A stretch of 25,395 nucleotides of DNA from contig JAQUEZ010000079.1 in the NCBI GenBank assembly GCA_028684915.1, positions 1 to 25,395 of the forward strand. Reading direction: 5' to 3'. Position 1 is the first letter of the stretch, and each line of letters opens with the position of its first letter. Shown here piece by piece: positions 16,364-24,931 of this stretch. The notes under the pieces were generated by a model that was given only the letters and a program-made list of their open reading frames with translations, had not been told where the DNA came from and made no database searches. The translations under genes and the position numbers were made by a program. This stretch comes from Desulfobulbus sp. GTDB taxonomy: Bacteria; Desulfobacterota; Desulfobulbia; Desulfobulbales; Desulfobulbaceae.

Positions 16364-17791
16364 ATGACCATCATGACGAACGATTTAATGTTACTCTTAC
16401 CACTGATTCTCGTTGGTGCTGGAGCAATTGTGTTGATGCTCCTCTCAGCCTATAAATTCATAACCAATGACACGGCGGCTTATGGCAGTGCGCTTATTTT
16501 TGCAGTCGCCTTTCTGGTTCAATTGACCTTCTGCATTAAAGGAAATGCGATCCTATTTTCCGATACCTTTAATGGTATCTTGGTCGCCAACAGTTTTTCT
16601 AAAGGAGCTGGGCTGATCATCCTCGCCTGCGGCCTTTTTACTGCCCTGAGTTCGCAGACCTATTTTAAGCAAAACGATTTTTGCAGCTCGGAATTCTACA
16701 GCCTCACCGTATTTGCAGCCTCCGGTATGTTGCTGTTGACCATGGCCCAAGAGTTGATTTCGGTCTTCATTGCCCTGGAAATCATGTCGTTGGCTATTTA
16801 CATCTTGGTTGGCTATGATCGTAAAAACGTGATCAGCGCTGAAGCCGTGCTCAAATATCTTATGCTCGGTGCTTTTGCAGGTGCTTTTTTCACCATGGGC
16901 AGTGCTTTTGTTTACGGACAGACAGGTACCACCCAGTTCGCTAAGATCGGCCAGTACGTTGCCGCTCACGGATTCCTCCAATCTCCGGCCCTGATCGGCG
17001 GAGCATTCTTCATCCTGGTAGCCTTTCTTTTTAAGGCTGCCGCCTTCCCGTTCCACGCCTGGGTTGTGGATGTATACGACGGTGCTTCCGTGCCTATTAC
17101 CGGCTATATGGCCACAGGCCTCAAGACCGCAATATTTGCTGTTTTTGCCAACTTCCTGGTCGTTGATCCGCAGATGCATTCCGGATGGGTCACCTTCCTG
17201 TTCTATGTGTCCGTGCTGACCATGTTTGCCGGTAACTTGATTGCTATCGGTCAGCAGTCCTTGAAACGTATGCTTGCGGCCTCCGGTATTGTTCATTCCG
17301 GTTATTTGCTGATCGCTTTGGTGGCAGTTTCCAGCCAGCAATTCAGTGGGGCAGTTATTGCCTATTACCTTGCCGCTTATGCAGCTGGTACCTTGGGCAT
17401 CTTCTGTGCGCTGAGCTATCTGGGTGGAAAGGGCGAGAAGCGTGCTACCTTTGATGATTTCAAAGGCTTGGCTAAAGTTCGCCCCTATTCAGCCGCAGCC
17501 ATCAGTATTTTTCTCCTCTCCATGGCAGGTATCCCGCCGACCGCTGGATTTATGGGGAAATTCTACATTATTACCAGTGCCATTGATGCCGGACAGATCA
17601 CCCTGGCAGTTCTTGGTATTATCAGCAGTGTCATTTCCATGTGGTACTATCTGCGTCTGATCATCAACATGTATTTCTATGAAGCAGAAGAGACCTTTGG
17701 CGAGACTGTTCCCTCCAACGTTGCGCCTGTCTGTACCTTTGTTCTGGCAGTGTGTGTTTTTGCAATCAGCCTCTATCCGGTTGCAATCTGA
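16364..17791 (+). CDS. nuoN: NADH-quinone oxidoreductase subunit N (NuoN)
   Basis: This third antiporter-like proton-pumping subunit is the last gene of the nuo operon. From the ATG at 16364 it has 475 residues; a second ATG three codons on (16373) is equally possible, since AAGG at 16356 is four bases from the first and thirteen from the second. Channel residues are E139 (FIALEIMSLA), K224 (LFKAAAFPFHAWVVDVYDGA), K254 (ATGLKTAIF) and K399 (GFMGKFYI). It starts six bases after nuoM and is followed by a strong terminator, so nothing further belongs to the operon. Confidence 0.95.
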   Translation: MTIMTNDLMLLLPLILVGAGAIVLMLLSAYKFITNDTAAYGSALIFAVAFLVQLTFCIKGNAILFSDTFNGILVANSFSKGAGLIILACGLFTALSSQTYFKQNDFCSSEFYSLTVFAASGMLLLTMAQELISVFIALEIMSLAIYILVGYDRKNVISAEAVLKYLMLGAFAGAFFTMGSAFVYGQTGTTQFAKIGQYVAAHGFLQSPALIGGAFFILVAFLFKAAAFPFHAWVVDVYDGASVPITGYMATGLKTAIFAVFANFLVVDPQMHSGWVTFLFYVSVLTMFAGNLIAIGQQSLKRMLAASGIVHSGYLLIALVAVSSQQFSGAVIAYYLAAYAAGTLGIFCALSYLGGKGEKRATFDDFKGLAKVRPYSAAAISIFLLSMAGIPPTAGFMGKFYIITSAIDAGQITLAVLGIISSVISMWYYLRLIINMYFYEAEETFGETVPSNVAPVCTFVLAVCVFAISLYPVAI

Positions 17792-17816
17792 TTTTTTCCC
17801 GTAACTAAGGGAGAGC

Positions 17817-17853
17817 AAAAGGGTTCGGGATAATTCCCCGGGCCCTTTTTTTT
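17817..17853 (+). terminator. Rho-independent terminator of the nuo operon
   Basis: AAAAGGGTTCGGG (17817-17829) pairs with CCCCGGGCCCTTTT when two internal G-U wobbles are allowed, giving a 13-bp stem with a short AU-rich loop and a run of eight T residues (17846-17853). It lies 25 bp past the nuoN stop. Confidence 0.9.
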
Positions 17854-17903
17854 GTAAAAATACAAATAATAGCCAGGCTCTTTGGCACCCTTTCTTTTCA
17901 GGC

Positions 17904-17932
17904 TTGACAGGATACCCAAGGAACGTAACTAT
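17904..17932 (+). promoter_or_regulatory. Candidate promoter for the hybrid histidine kinase
   Basis: TTGACA (17904-17909) is a perfect -35 hexamer. The hexamer 17 bp on, AACTAT (17927-17932), is only a weak -10. It lies just after the nuo terminator and 54 bp before the kinase start, so a promoter is needed near here. Confidence 0.35.
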
Positions 17933-17985
17933 AGCCATACTCGTACGTAGGTACTTCCCCTCAATTCCTAGCTTTTCTTGGGAGC

Positions 17986-20631
17986 ATGGTTTCATTGACT
18001 GAACCGAATCCCCACATCTCTTCATCTCCCCGTTTAAGCTCTTACGTAAGATTGCCAAAAGACTCACAACCTGTTCTTCCCTCGTATCGATCTGGATTAA
18101 ACTTTTTGCATCGCCGATTGCTGACCATTGCGGTAGCCACGTTTTGTGCCGTTATCCTGATTACCTACGGCGGTGATCAACTTAATGTTTACTTCAATCG
18201 CTTAAATCAAAAACCAATAACCGGAAAGCTTTGTTACGAACTCAATACCTTCATTATTGATCGTTTTCGTCATGCCGCCGCCGATTTGGCCCAAAATGCG
18301 GAAGTTATAGACGTCAGTTCGGGCCGCACCCAAGTAGATAACCCCGATTTGCGACGTGTTGTGGATACCGCCCAGGGGGCATTACATGTCGCCTTTGTCT
18401 ATGTCATGGACACAACAGGGCGTGTTGTCGGTTGCTCCAAGGGCAGCAACGGTGAAACGCTCACCGGCGAACAGTACCCCTTTCGCCCTTATTTTTATCA
18501 TGCGTTTGGCGGGGATCCCTATTTTTATCCTGCCGTAGGTGTAACTACACGGAAAAAAGGGTTTTATTTCAGTTGTCCAGTGTATGGGGCAGAAAAGGGC
18601 AAGCCTGTCGGTGTCCTGGTCATAAAAACTCGTAGCGAATCCATTGATACCTTCTTTACCGGTCCGAAAGACAAGGTCGAAGCACTGCTTCTCTCCAGTG
18701 ACGGAATAATTTTCGCCTCAACTATTCAAGAATGGAGTTTTAAAACCGCCTGGCCGCTTTCCAAAAAACGATTTCAGGAAATTATAAATTCCAGACAATA
18801 TGGCGATAACCTCCTCACTCCGTTACCTTTTTCACTCAAAGAAGATCTGATTTCTTATCAGAACAAACGCTACTGCGTGCAGATGCAGCCGCTCACCCGT
18901 GATGGTTGGACCATCCTCACCCTTATGCCTGTACCTTTTCCCTGGGCGGTCATCTTACTGCTCAATAGTGTCGTCCTTTCCATCGGTGTGCTTTGTGGTT
19001 TGCTGGTTGTTCATTCCCATAACGAAGAGCAACTCACTGACCAGGTCATCGCCGGAAAACGTACAAGCCGTCGCGCTGAAAAACAACGCCACCATTCCAT
19101 GCTTGAACTTGAATCAATTTTCAGCGCCAGTCTTGTCGGCATAATTTTGGTTCGAGACGGGCGAATCGTCAATACCAACCAACGTATGAGCGAGATTTTC
19201 GGATTCAGTCGCCGCGAAATTGTTGAAAATGACATCCGACAGTTCTTTCCGGAACGTCAGGCCTTTCGACGATTTGTCCAACAACACTTACCCTTATTGA
19301 CGCAAGGGGATGTCGAACAGGTCGAATATACGCTCAAGAGAAATGACGGGATTCATATCCCCTGCACCTTGAGCGGAAAGGCTATCGACAGTAATAACCT
19401 CGCGTTGGGATCTGTTTGGGTTATTGAAGATATCTCCAGAAGAAAATCCGTTGAGTTGGAGTTGGAACGGGCCAAGAAGGCAGCCGAATCAGCCAATATT
19501 GCCAAAAGTGAATTCCTTGCCAATATGAGTCATGAAATTCGTACGCCAATGAACGGTATTATCGGCCTTTCCAATCTGCTCCTTCGAGATAAGCTCAGTG
19601 ATCTGCAACGCGATCATCTCTCCCTTATTCATCGATCTGCCATTCGTTTGATGACGATTATCAACGATATCCTCGATTTTTCGAAACTTGAGGCCGGACG
19701 TTTTGAGGTAGAACGAAATCCTTTTTTCCTGATCGGTATTTTTCAAGAAATCATTCAGCCTATGGAGCCCACTGCCAAGCGAAAAAACATTCGCCTGGAG
19801 TATCAAGTTGAGTCCAACGTTCCCAAGACAATCGTAGGGGATCAGACCAAGTTAATGCAAGTCTTGACCAACCTGGTGGATAACAGTCTTAAATTTACCC
19901 GAGAAGGGCAGGTCCTGGTGCATGTCAGTGTTCGGCAAGCCCCCGGCACCGGCAGTTGGGTTCTGTTGTTCGAGGTCGCAGATACCGGTATCGGCATTGA
20001 AGAGGAATACCAAAAACATGTTTTTGATTCCTTTACCCAAGCTGACTCCTCCCATTCAAGACGTTTTGGTGGTACCGGGCTAGGGCTCTCCATCTCCAAG
20101 GGGTTGGTGCAACTTATGGGAGGTGAGATCTGGTTTGAAAGTGTGCCGGGCCGGGGAACTCGATTTTATTTCACCCTCCCCATGGACTCCCCTGAAATAC
20201 AACCTTCCTCGTTTTGCCAACAAGGCTTTGCCACAGACCACTTGCTCGCCCAGCCTATGGGGCACGGCAAAAGAATTTTGGTGGCGGAAGATGAATATAT
20301 TAATAAAATTTTGATACGCACCCTACTGAAGCAAGCCGGATATCAGGTTGCGGTGGTCAATAACGGGCGGGAAGCCCTAGAGGCTTGGCGAGGTGGTGTT
20401 TTTGACTGCATTCTCATGGATATTCAAATGCCGGAAATGGACGGCTATGAGGCCGTTGATCGCATTCGCCAAGGGGAGAAAGAAAATGAACATATCCCGA
20501 TTATTGCTATGACGGCCCATGCCTTGCGCAGTGATCGGCAAAAATGTCTCGATTCAGGCATGGATGATTATGTTGCAAAACCCATTGACGGCAATGCAGT
20601 GCTTCATCTTCTTCGCCAGTATTTACCCTAA
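17986..20631 (+). CDS. Membrane-bound hybrid sensor histidine kinase (Cache-like sensor, PAS, HisKA, HATPase, receiver)
   Basis: This is an inner-membrane two-component sensor of 881 residues. Helix 1 (about 44-61) and helix 2 (about 319-342) enclose a periplasmic region of about 255 residues with the pattern GVTTRKKGFYFSCPVY, reminiscent of the double-Cache sensors of DctB-type kinases. A PAS domain follows (about 372-485), then HisKA with phospho-acceptor H516 (SHEIRTPMNG), and HATPase with the N box (N629, D632, N633), D666-x-G-x-G and GGTGLGLS at 695-702. The C-terminal receiver has the acidic pair E768-D769, phospho-acceptor D812 (LMDIQMP), T843 and K865. There is no HPt domain or response regulator beside it, so its output partner lies elsewhere. 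The start is uncertain: GGGAG is one base from this ATG, and a TTG at 17995 is better spaced. The ligand is unknown. Confidence 0.9.
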   Translation: MVSLTEPNPHISSSPRLSSYVRLPKDSQPVLPSYRSGLNFLHRRLLTIAVATFCAVILITYGGDQLNVYFNRLNQKPITGKLCYELNTFIIDRFRHAAADLAQNAEVIDVSSGRTQVDNPDLRRVVDTAQGALHVAFVYVMDTTGRVVGCSKGSNGETLTGEQYPFRPYFYHAFGGDPYFYPAVGVTTRKKGFYFSCPVYGAEKGKPVGVLVIKTRSESIDTFFTGPKDKVEALLLSSDGIIFASTIQEWSFKTAWPLSKKRFQEIINSRQYGDNLLTPLPFSLKEDLISYQNKRYCVQMQPLTRDGWTILTLMPVPFPWAVILLLNSVVLSIGVLCGLLVVHSHNEEQLTDQVIAGKRTSRRAEKQRHHSMLELESIFSASLVGIILVRDGRIVNTNQRMSEIFGFSRREIVENDIRQFFPERQAFRRFVQQHLPLLTQGDVEQVEYTLKRNDGIHIPCTLSGKAIDSNNLALGSVWVIEDISRRKSVELELERAKKAAESANIAKSEFLANMSHEIRTPMNGIIGLSNLLLRDKLSDLQRDHLSLIHRSAIRLMTIINDILDFSKLEAGRFEVERNPFFLIGIFQEIIQPMEPTAKRKNIRLEYQVESNVPKTIVGDQTKLMQVLTNLVDNSLKFTREGQVLVHVSVRQAPGTGSWVLLFEVADTGIGIEEEYQKHVFDSFTQADSSHSRRFGGTGLGLSISKGLVQLMGGEIWFESVPGRGTRFYFTLPMDSPEIQPSSFCQQGFATDHLLAQPMGHGKRILVAEDEYINKILIRTLLKQAGYQVAVVNNGREALEAWRGGVFDCILMDIQMPEMDGYEAVDRIRQGEKENEHIPIIAMTAHALRSDRQKCLDSGMDDYVAKPIDGNAVLHLLRQYLP

Positions 20632-20663
20632 ATAGGATTAAAGACTTCAGCTCTTTGCCCAAC

Positions 20664-22340
20664 ATGAACCGACTCGTTCTGCTGGTCGTCACGGCCATTG
20701 CATTGATCAGCGCCTTTATCGGCCTTACGCACTTTCCCAAACGAAAACTCTCCTTGGTGGATATCCTTCCCCAGGAAACGGTAGCTGTCGTTGAAAGTAA
20801 GAATATAACTTCGGCTTATAGACAGGTGCAACAGGGGTTGCTGGGTAAGGCATTGTCGCGGCAGGACTTTCCGACTTTTGTCCGTCAGTTTGATGTTTCG
20901 ACGCCGCAGGTTGTTAAACTCCTCGCCGCGGTTGGCGCCTTTAACCAGCTTGAACACAATGAAGGGGTTTTCTCATTATTATCCAGAGAATCAATTGTCG
21001 CCCTTTTGCCAATTCACCCAGGGGAGCAGATTACCCTAGAACAGCTGCAATCACGGCTGGTTTTTCTCCAACATTTTTCTCTCGATGAGGATCTAGATCA
21101 TCGTTTCTCCAACTGTTTTGGTCAAATTGGCCAAAAAAACATTACTGAATATCAAGGACAGCAACTCACCCGGTTAACCTTTGCTCAGGGCGATTCTCTT
21201 GCCTATTTCACCCATATGGGCATACTTGTCTGGGCTTTCGAAGAGAAAATGCTGCATCCCTGTGTTAATCAGCTTTTACAACAACTGGTTCCTATTCGTG
21301 CCGGAATCCAAAAGCATGTGGCCTATACCCGCTTAAAAAAACATGCCGGTCGCCAGGTGAACACGTTTACCTACATGCGCTTTAATGCCCTGCAAAGTTT
21401 TTTTGGCTGCAAGCCTCACCCGGAAAAGGACGGACAATTACCCTGTCCAAATGACCTTGCTCTTTTTTCTACCACGGTGGCCAAAGGGGAACGTCTGGTT
21501 GTTGTCGCCCTGACTGACGCCGATAAACTTGCTGCGTATAAAAAGAGAAACCGCCTGAAAAATGCAGTAGAAAATGCGCCTCTTGGTCGGTTGTCGACCA
21601 ATACAACTTTTGCCCTTTGGACCAACTGGTGCAAGCCCGATTTACTCTGGGAGCGATTACAGCAGGTCAAATTTTCCCCCTTACAGGCCTTGGTTAAAGG
21701 ATGGTCTGATGATTTGAGTAAGGCCAGTGGGGTATCCATTTCCGGTTTTTTTAAACTTTTTGGCAACGAATTTTCTTTTTACATTGACCAACTCCGTGCC
21801 CCGCATCAATCTCCCCGATCCATGGCTTCCATGGCCATCGAGGTTCGCGATAACGATCAGGTCGCCCAATTGTTGCAACATTTGACCGGTAAGCTGCAAG
21901 TGGTTGAGGTGCTCTCTGGCGTGGGGATGAAGGTTGTAACCCTGATGCTCGCAGACGGCCTTCTTCAGCCCGCTTATTCACTCACCGCGCATCATCTGAT
22001 TCTCGCCGATAACGTGGAACTGATCGAACGGATCCACGAGAAAGTGAACCATCCTGAACTTCGCATTAACCCGAGTAAAGGTCTTCGTAGTCAGCGCAGT
22101 AATTTTTTTCTTTTTCTCCGTACCGGAGATATGGTTGAGTGGCTCCTCCCGGTCTTGACCACTATCGGCAAGGAGTTTGGTGGGCACTCTCGAGACGATA
22201 CCGAGGGCTGGTTACCGCTACAGTCTTTGTCTTTGTCTCTCCTTGCTGATCTTAGAGAGATCGAAACAACAAAAATTCGCGGGTATGTGGGCAAAGAAGA
22301 AATGTTTTTGGAGGTGATCTCCTCCCCGGTTGAGAAATGA
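20664..22340 (+). CDS. Membrane-anchored or exported protein of unknown function (DUF3352-like?)
   Basis: I do not recognise this 558-residue protein with confidence. The N-terminus is a signal anchor: MNR, then a hydrophobic stretch of about 20 residues (to about 22), then THFPKRK. A soluble, presumably periplasmic body follows, opening with LSLVDILPQETVAVVESKN. That opening (Leu-Pro followed by a beta-strand and a helix) recalls the DUF3352 style of large bacterial envelope proteins, which is a weak inference. A C-x8-C pair (GCKPHPEKDGQLPC) sits near residue 255. The ATG at 20664 was preferred to an upstream TTG (20655), although neither has a good ribosome site. It follows the kinase by 32 bp and is probably co-transcribed, so a link to signal perception is possible but unproven. 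Confidence 0.75.
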   Translation: MNRLVLLVVTAIALISAFIGLTHFPKRKLSLVDILPQETVAVVESKNITSAYRQVQQGLLGKALSRQDFPTFVRQFDVSTPQVVKLLAAVGAFNQLEHNEGVFSLLSRESIVALLPIHPGEQITLEQLQSRLVFLQHFSLDEDLDHRFSNCFGQIGQKNITEYQGQQLTRLTFAQGDSLAYFTHMGILVWAFEEKMLHPCVNQLLQQLVPIRAGIQKHVAYTRLKKHAGRQVNTFTYMRFNALQSFFGCKPHPEKDGQLPCPNDLALFSTTVAKGERLVVVALTDADKLAAYKKRNRLKNAVENAPLGRLSTNTTFALWTNWCKPDLLWERLQQVKFSPLQALVKGWSDDLSKASGVSISGFFKLFGNEFSFYIDQLRAPHQSPRSMASMAIEVRDNDQVAQLLQHLTGKLQVVEVLSGVGMKVVTLMLADGLLQPAYSLTAHHLILADNVELIERIHEKVNHPELRINPSKGLRSQRSNFFLFLRTGDMVEWLLPVLTTIGKEFGGHSRDDTEGWLPLQSLSLSLLADLREIETTKIRGYVGKEEMFLEVISSPVEK

Positions 22341-22431
22341 GGTGCGCATGTGTTAAAGCAAGCACGCGATGAACCCTCAGCTCTCGTTTTGCAAATTTCT
22401 CCTAAATCGATGTACTCAGGTTTCTTTTATT

Positions 22432-22456
22432 ATGGAATTCATACTAAGGATTCCAT
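22432..22456. repeat. Inverted repeat upstream of the HPr/enzyme I cluster
   Basis: ATGGAAT (22432-22438) and ATTCCAT (22450-22456) form a perfect 7-bp inverted repeat with an 11-bp spacer. It lies 26 bp before the first gene of the cluster, in a 142-bp gap. No T-run follows, so it is more likely an operator or a leader hairpin than a terminator. No convincing -35/-10 pair was found near it; a TATTAT at about 22427 lacks a partner. Confidence 0.4.
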
Positions 22457-22482
22457 CAAGTCATTACCAAGAAGGATAAAGC

Positions 22483-22863
22483 ATGGAACAGCTGGTTGCT
22501 GAATTGAAAAAAATCCTCCCGTTTAAACCAACCACTTTCGAAGGCGATATTGTCATCATCGCGGCGAAAAAACCGGAAATGCTTGTCTATGGCAGAGTCG
22601 GAACGATTGAGCCGGACCGGAGTCGGAAGGAGGAGTGGTGGCACGTGACCCTGCATCTGCTCTCCATCCCCCTGCAGACCGTGGTGTGGACTCTGCGTAC
22701 CCCGCAGTTTACCGGTCAGGAAATTTTTACCATGGGTGGGGAAGGACGGTTTATTCAGGCGATTGAATTCGTCGGCGAGGCCAAAAATACTCCGGCCAAA
22801 CAACCGCCAGGTGGGAACGAAAAGGTGAAACGGCATCCCTCAGGATTACGGATAGTAAAATGA
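22483..22863 (+). CDS. Small conserved-looking protein of unknown function coupled to HPr
   Basis: This protein has 126 residues, is soluble and has no signal peptide. It is not recognised. Residues 1-100 look like a compact alpha/beta fold (MEQLVAELKKILPF helix, GDIVIIAAKKPEMLVYGRV strands, WWHVTLHLLSIPLQTVVWTLR), with a conspicuous Trp pair and an FTGQEIFTMGGEGRFIQAIE segment. The last 25 residues are Pro/Lys-rich and probably disordered. AAGGA stands seven bases before the ATG. Its stop overlaps the HPr start as ATGA, so it is translated with the phosphorelay genes. A role with the PTS is suggested only by this coupling. Confidence 0.85.
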   Translation: MEQLVAELKKILPFKPTTFEGDIVIIAAKKPEMLVYGRVGTIEPDRSRKEEWWHVTLHLLSIPLQTVVWTLRTPQFTGQEIFTMGGEGRFIQAIEFVGEAKNTPAKQPPGGNEKVKRHPSGLRIVK

Positions 22864-23132
22864 GCAAGTGCTCCGGTCGTGTTGTTGTCGGCAATGAACG
22901 GGGCATTCATAGCCGCATAGCCACCCGGCTGGCCGAAATTTCTTTACAATATGAGGTGCACCTGAGGATCAGCAACGAACAGGGAAGCGCAGACTGTTCC
23001 ATGATCCTCGATGTCCTTGCTCTTGGTCTGGTACAGGGCGACAACCTGCAAGTGGTGACGGAAGGGGCGGCTGCTGAAAAGGCTATGCATGCCGTGAAAC
23101 AACTGTTAACGGCCAAGGAAGATCCTCTATGA
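22860..23132 (+). CDS. HPr-family phosphocarrier protein with altered active site
   Basis: This 90-residue cytoplasmic protein of the HPr fold would accept phosphate from enzyme I. The phospho-histidine is H17 in NERGIHSRIATRLAE. The usual site reads H-A-R-P, and here it is H-S-R-I: the Arg is kept, but the conserved Pro after it is Ile and the preceding Ala is Ser. A serine at 47 (DCSMILDVLALGLVQGD) matches the position phosphorylated by HPr kinase in many bacteria. The gene overlaps the unknown upstream gene and ptsI by four bases each (ATGA). The pairing with enzyme I makes a phosphorelay role likely, though the altered motif may change its partner or rate. No EII sugar permease is in the window, so a regulatory PTS is possible. 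Confidence 0.88.
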   Translation: MSKCSGRVVVGNERGIHSRIATRLAEISLQYEVHLRISNEQGSADCSMILDVLALGLVQGDNLQVVTEGAAAEKAMHAVKQLLTAKEDPL

Positions 23133-24931
23133 ACAAAATTGCTCTCGAAAAGGGACAACCGCAGGAATCACCCCGAAAATTCAAGGGCAAAGGCGTTTCT
23201 CCGGGTATCGTCATTGCCGCGGTGGTGGTACTCAAACGCCATAGTTGGCGAGCAGGCTGGTACCATCTGCCGCCTGATCACATCGAAAGAGAGGTACAGC
23301 GTTTCCTGAGCGCCATTAATGGTGCCGATAAGGAGTTACGACAGTTACGGCAAAAGTTGGCGGGTGATCTTACTGAGGCCGTTTCAATCATTGATTCCCA
23401 CCTGTTGATGCTCAAGGATCGGATGATGGTGGCCCGCACCGAGGCCATTATCCGCCACAACAACGTCAATGCCGAATGGGCCTTGGCGCAGGCATTGAGC
23501 GAGATCAAGGAGCGTTTCGAACAGATCGGTGACAGCTACATCCGTGAGCGATATGTGGATATCAAGCATGTAGCGGACCGGGTATTTGGCTTTATGACCG
23601 GCCGGGAAACCACCACCCCGCCGGAGAGCCGTGAACCTGTAATTTTAGTCGCCAATGATTTTTCTCCTGAAGATACTTTGCGGATGCAGGCGGCCAATGT
23701 TTGCGGTTTTCTTACCGAAAAAGGTGGATTGACCTCTCACACCGCCATTATCGCCCGGTCACTCAATATTCCGGCTGTGGTCGGCCTTGAACATATCACC
23801 TCTATTATTCGTAATGGCGATCGGGTCATTTTAGATGGCATCTCCGGGCAGGTGATCATTCATCCCCACGATCACGAGATTGCACAAATTAAGGAGAGTG
23901 TTCGCAGAAAACATGCCCTCAGCGATCAGCTTGATCAGTACATCCCCCTTTCTGCCATAAGCCTGGACGGCGTTTCGGTTCACCTCAGTGCCAACATTGA
24001 GATGTGCGAGGAACTGGACTCCGTGCTCCGGTATCGTTCCGAGGGTATTGGTCTTTTTCGGAGTGAATTCGGGTATTTTTCCGAAGCTACCTTGCCCGGC
24101 GAGGATGACTTGCTGGCAACCTATAAGATTTTGCTTGAGGCCATGGCCCCTTACCCGGTGACCGTACGGACACTGGATGTCGGTGGCGACAAAGTGCTCA
24201 AAAGCTTTCCCGGCAACAATGCCTGGCTTGATCAGGAGCGCAATCCCGCCCTTGGTCTCCGGTCGATTCGGTTTTCCCTCTTTGAACAGGATCTCTTTCG
24301 CAGTCAGATCAGGGCGCTGCTGCGCGCTTCTATCCATGGTCGATTACGTATTCTTCTTCCTCTGGTTTCGGCCTTGGCCGAACTGCGCGAGGCCAAGGAG
24401 TTGATTGGCGAGGTTATGGCAGAACTGCAGGCTGCCAACCTTCCCTATGCAGAAAATGTTGAAATCGGGATGATGGTCGAAGTCCCTAGTGCGGTGATCA
24501 TGGCAGATATCTTTGCCCGCGAGGTGGATTTTTTTGCCATTGGCACCAATGACCTGATTCAATATTCGCTCGCCATCGACCGCGGTAATCAGTACGTGGC
24601 CCATCTCTACGAGCCGTTTCATCCGGCAGTGCTGCGCATGATTTATCAGACGGTCCAGGCCGGTAAAAACGGCTGTATTCCGGTTTCGCTCTGTGGTGAG
24701 ATGGCCGGAGACCCGCTCTGCGCACCGCTGTTGATCGGCTTTGGCGTTGATGAACTTTCCATGCGGCCGGCTGTTATTCCACAGGTTAAACGGTTGCTTC
24801 GCCATGCATGTTATGACGACCTGCGCCGGTTAAGTGCGCAGGCCCTGCGCTGTGAGGATAGCGAGGATGTTCGAAAGTTACTCCTAACGAGCTATGGCCA
24901 GTTCTACCCTCAGGAGTTTTTTGATTTATGA
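23129..24931 (+). CDS. ptsI: PTS enzyme I (phosphoenolpyruvate-protein phosphotransferase)
   Basis: This enzyme transfers phosphate from phosphoenolpyruvate to HPr in the cytoplasm. It has 600 residues, a little longer than E. coli enzyme I (575) because of an N-terminal extension of about 17 residues. Domains in order are an HPr-interacting helical and swivelling region (about 20-235) with phospho-acceptor H204 in GGLTSHTAIIARS, then the PEP-binding barrel (about 260-575). The barrel shows EGIGLFRSEF, VRTLDVGGDK, NPALGLRSIRF, EVPSAV, FAIGTNDLIQYSLAIDR and the catalytic C522 in SLCGEMAGDP. All catalytic motifs are intact. It overlaps the HPr gene and the thiL start by four bases each. Confidence 0.96.
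   Translation: MNKIALEKGQPQESPRKFKGKGVSPGIVIAAVVVLKRHSWRAGWYHLPPDHIEREVQRFLSAINGADKELRQLRQKLAGDLTEAVSIIDSHLLMLKDRMMVARTEAIIRHNNVNAEWALAQALSEIKERFEQIGDSYIRERYVDIKHVADRVFGFMTGRETTTPPESREPVILVANDFSPEDTLRMQAANVCGFLTEKGGLTSHTAIIARSLNIPAVVGLEHITSIIRNGDRVILDGISGQVIIHPHDHEIAQIKESVRRKHALSDQLDQYIPLSAISLDGVSVHLSANIEMCEELDSVLRYRSEGIGLFRSEFGYFSEATLPGEDDLLATYKILLEAMAPYPVTVRTLDVGGDKVLKSFPGNNAWLDQERNPALGLRSIRFSLFEQDLFRSQIRALLRASIHGRLRILLPLVSALAELREAKELIGEVMAELQAANLPYAENVEIGMMVEVPSAVIMADIFAREVDFFAIGTNDLIQYSLAIDRGNQYVAHLYEPFHPAVLRMIYQTVQAGKNGCIPVSLCGEMAGDPLCAPLLIGFGVDELSMRPAVIPQVKRLLRHACYDDLRRLSAQALRCEDSEDVRKLLLTSYGQFYPQEFFDL

Noticed and set aside
16553..17341. Minus-strand frame of 262 codons inside nuoN
   Set aside because: It is antisense to nuoN, which carries all catalytic residues; its composition is that of a shadow frame.
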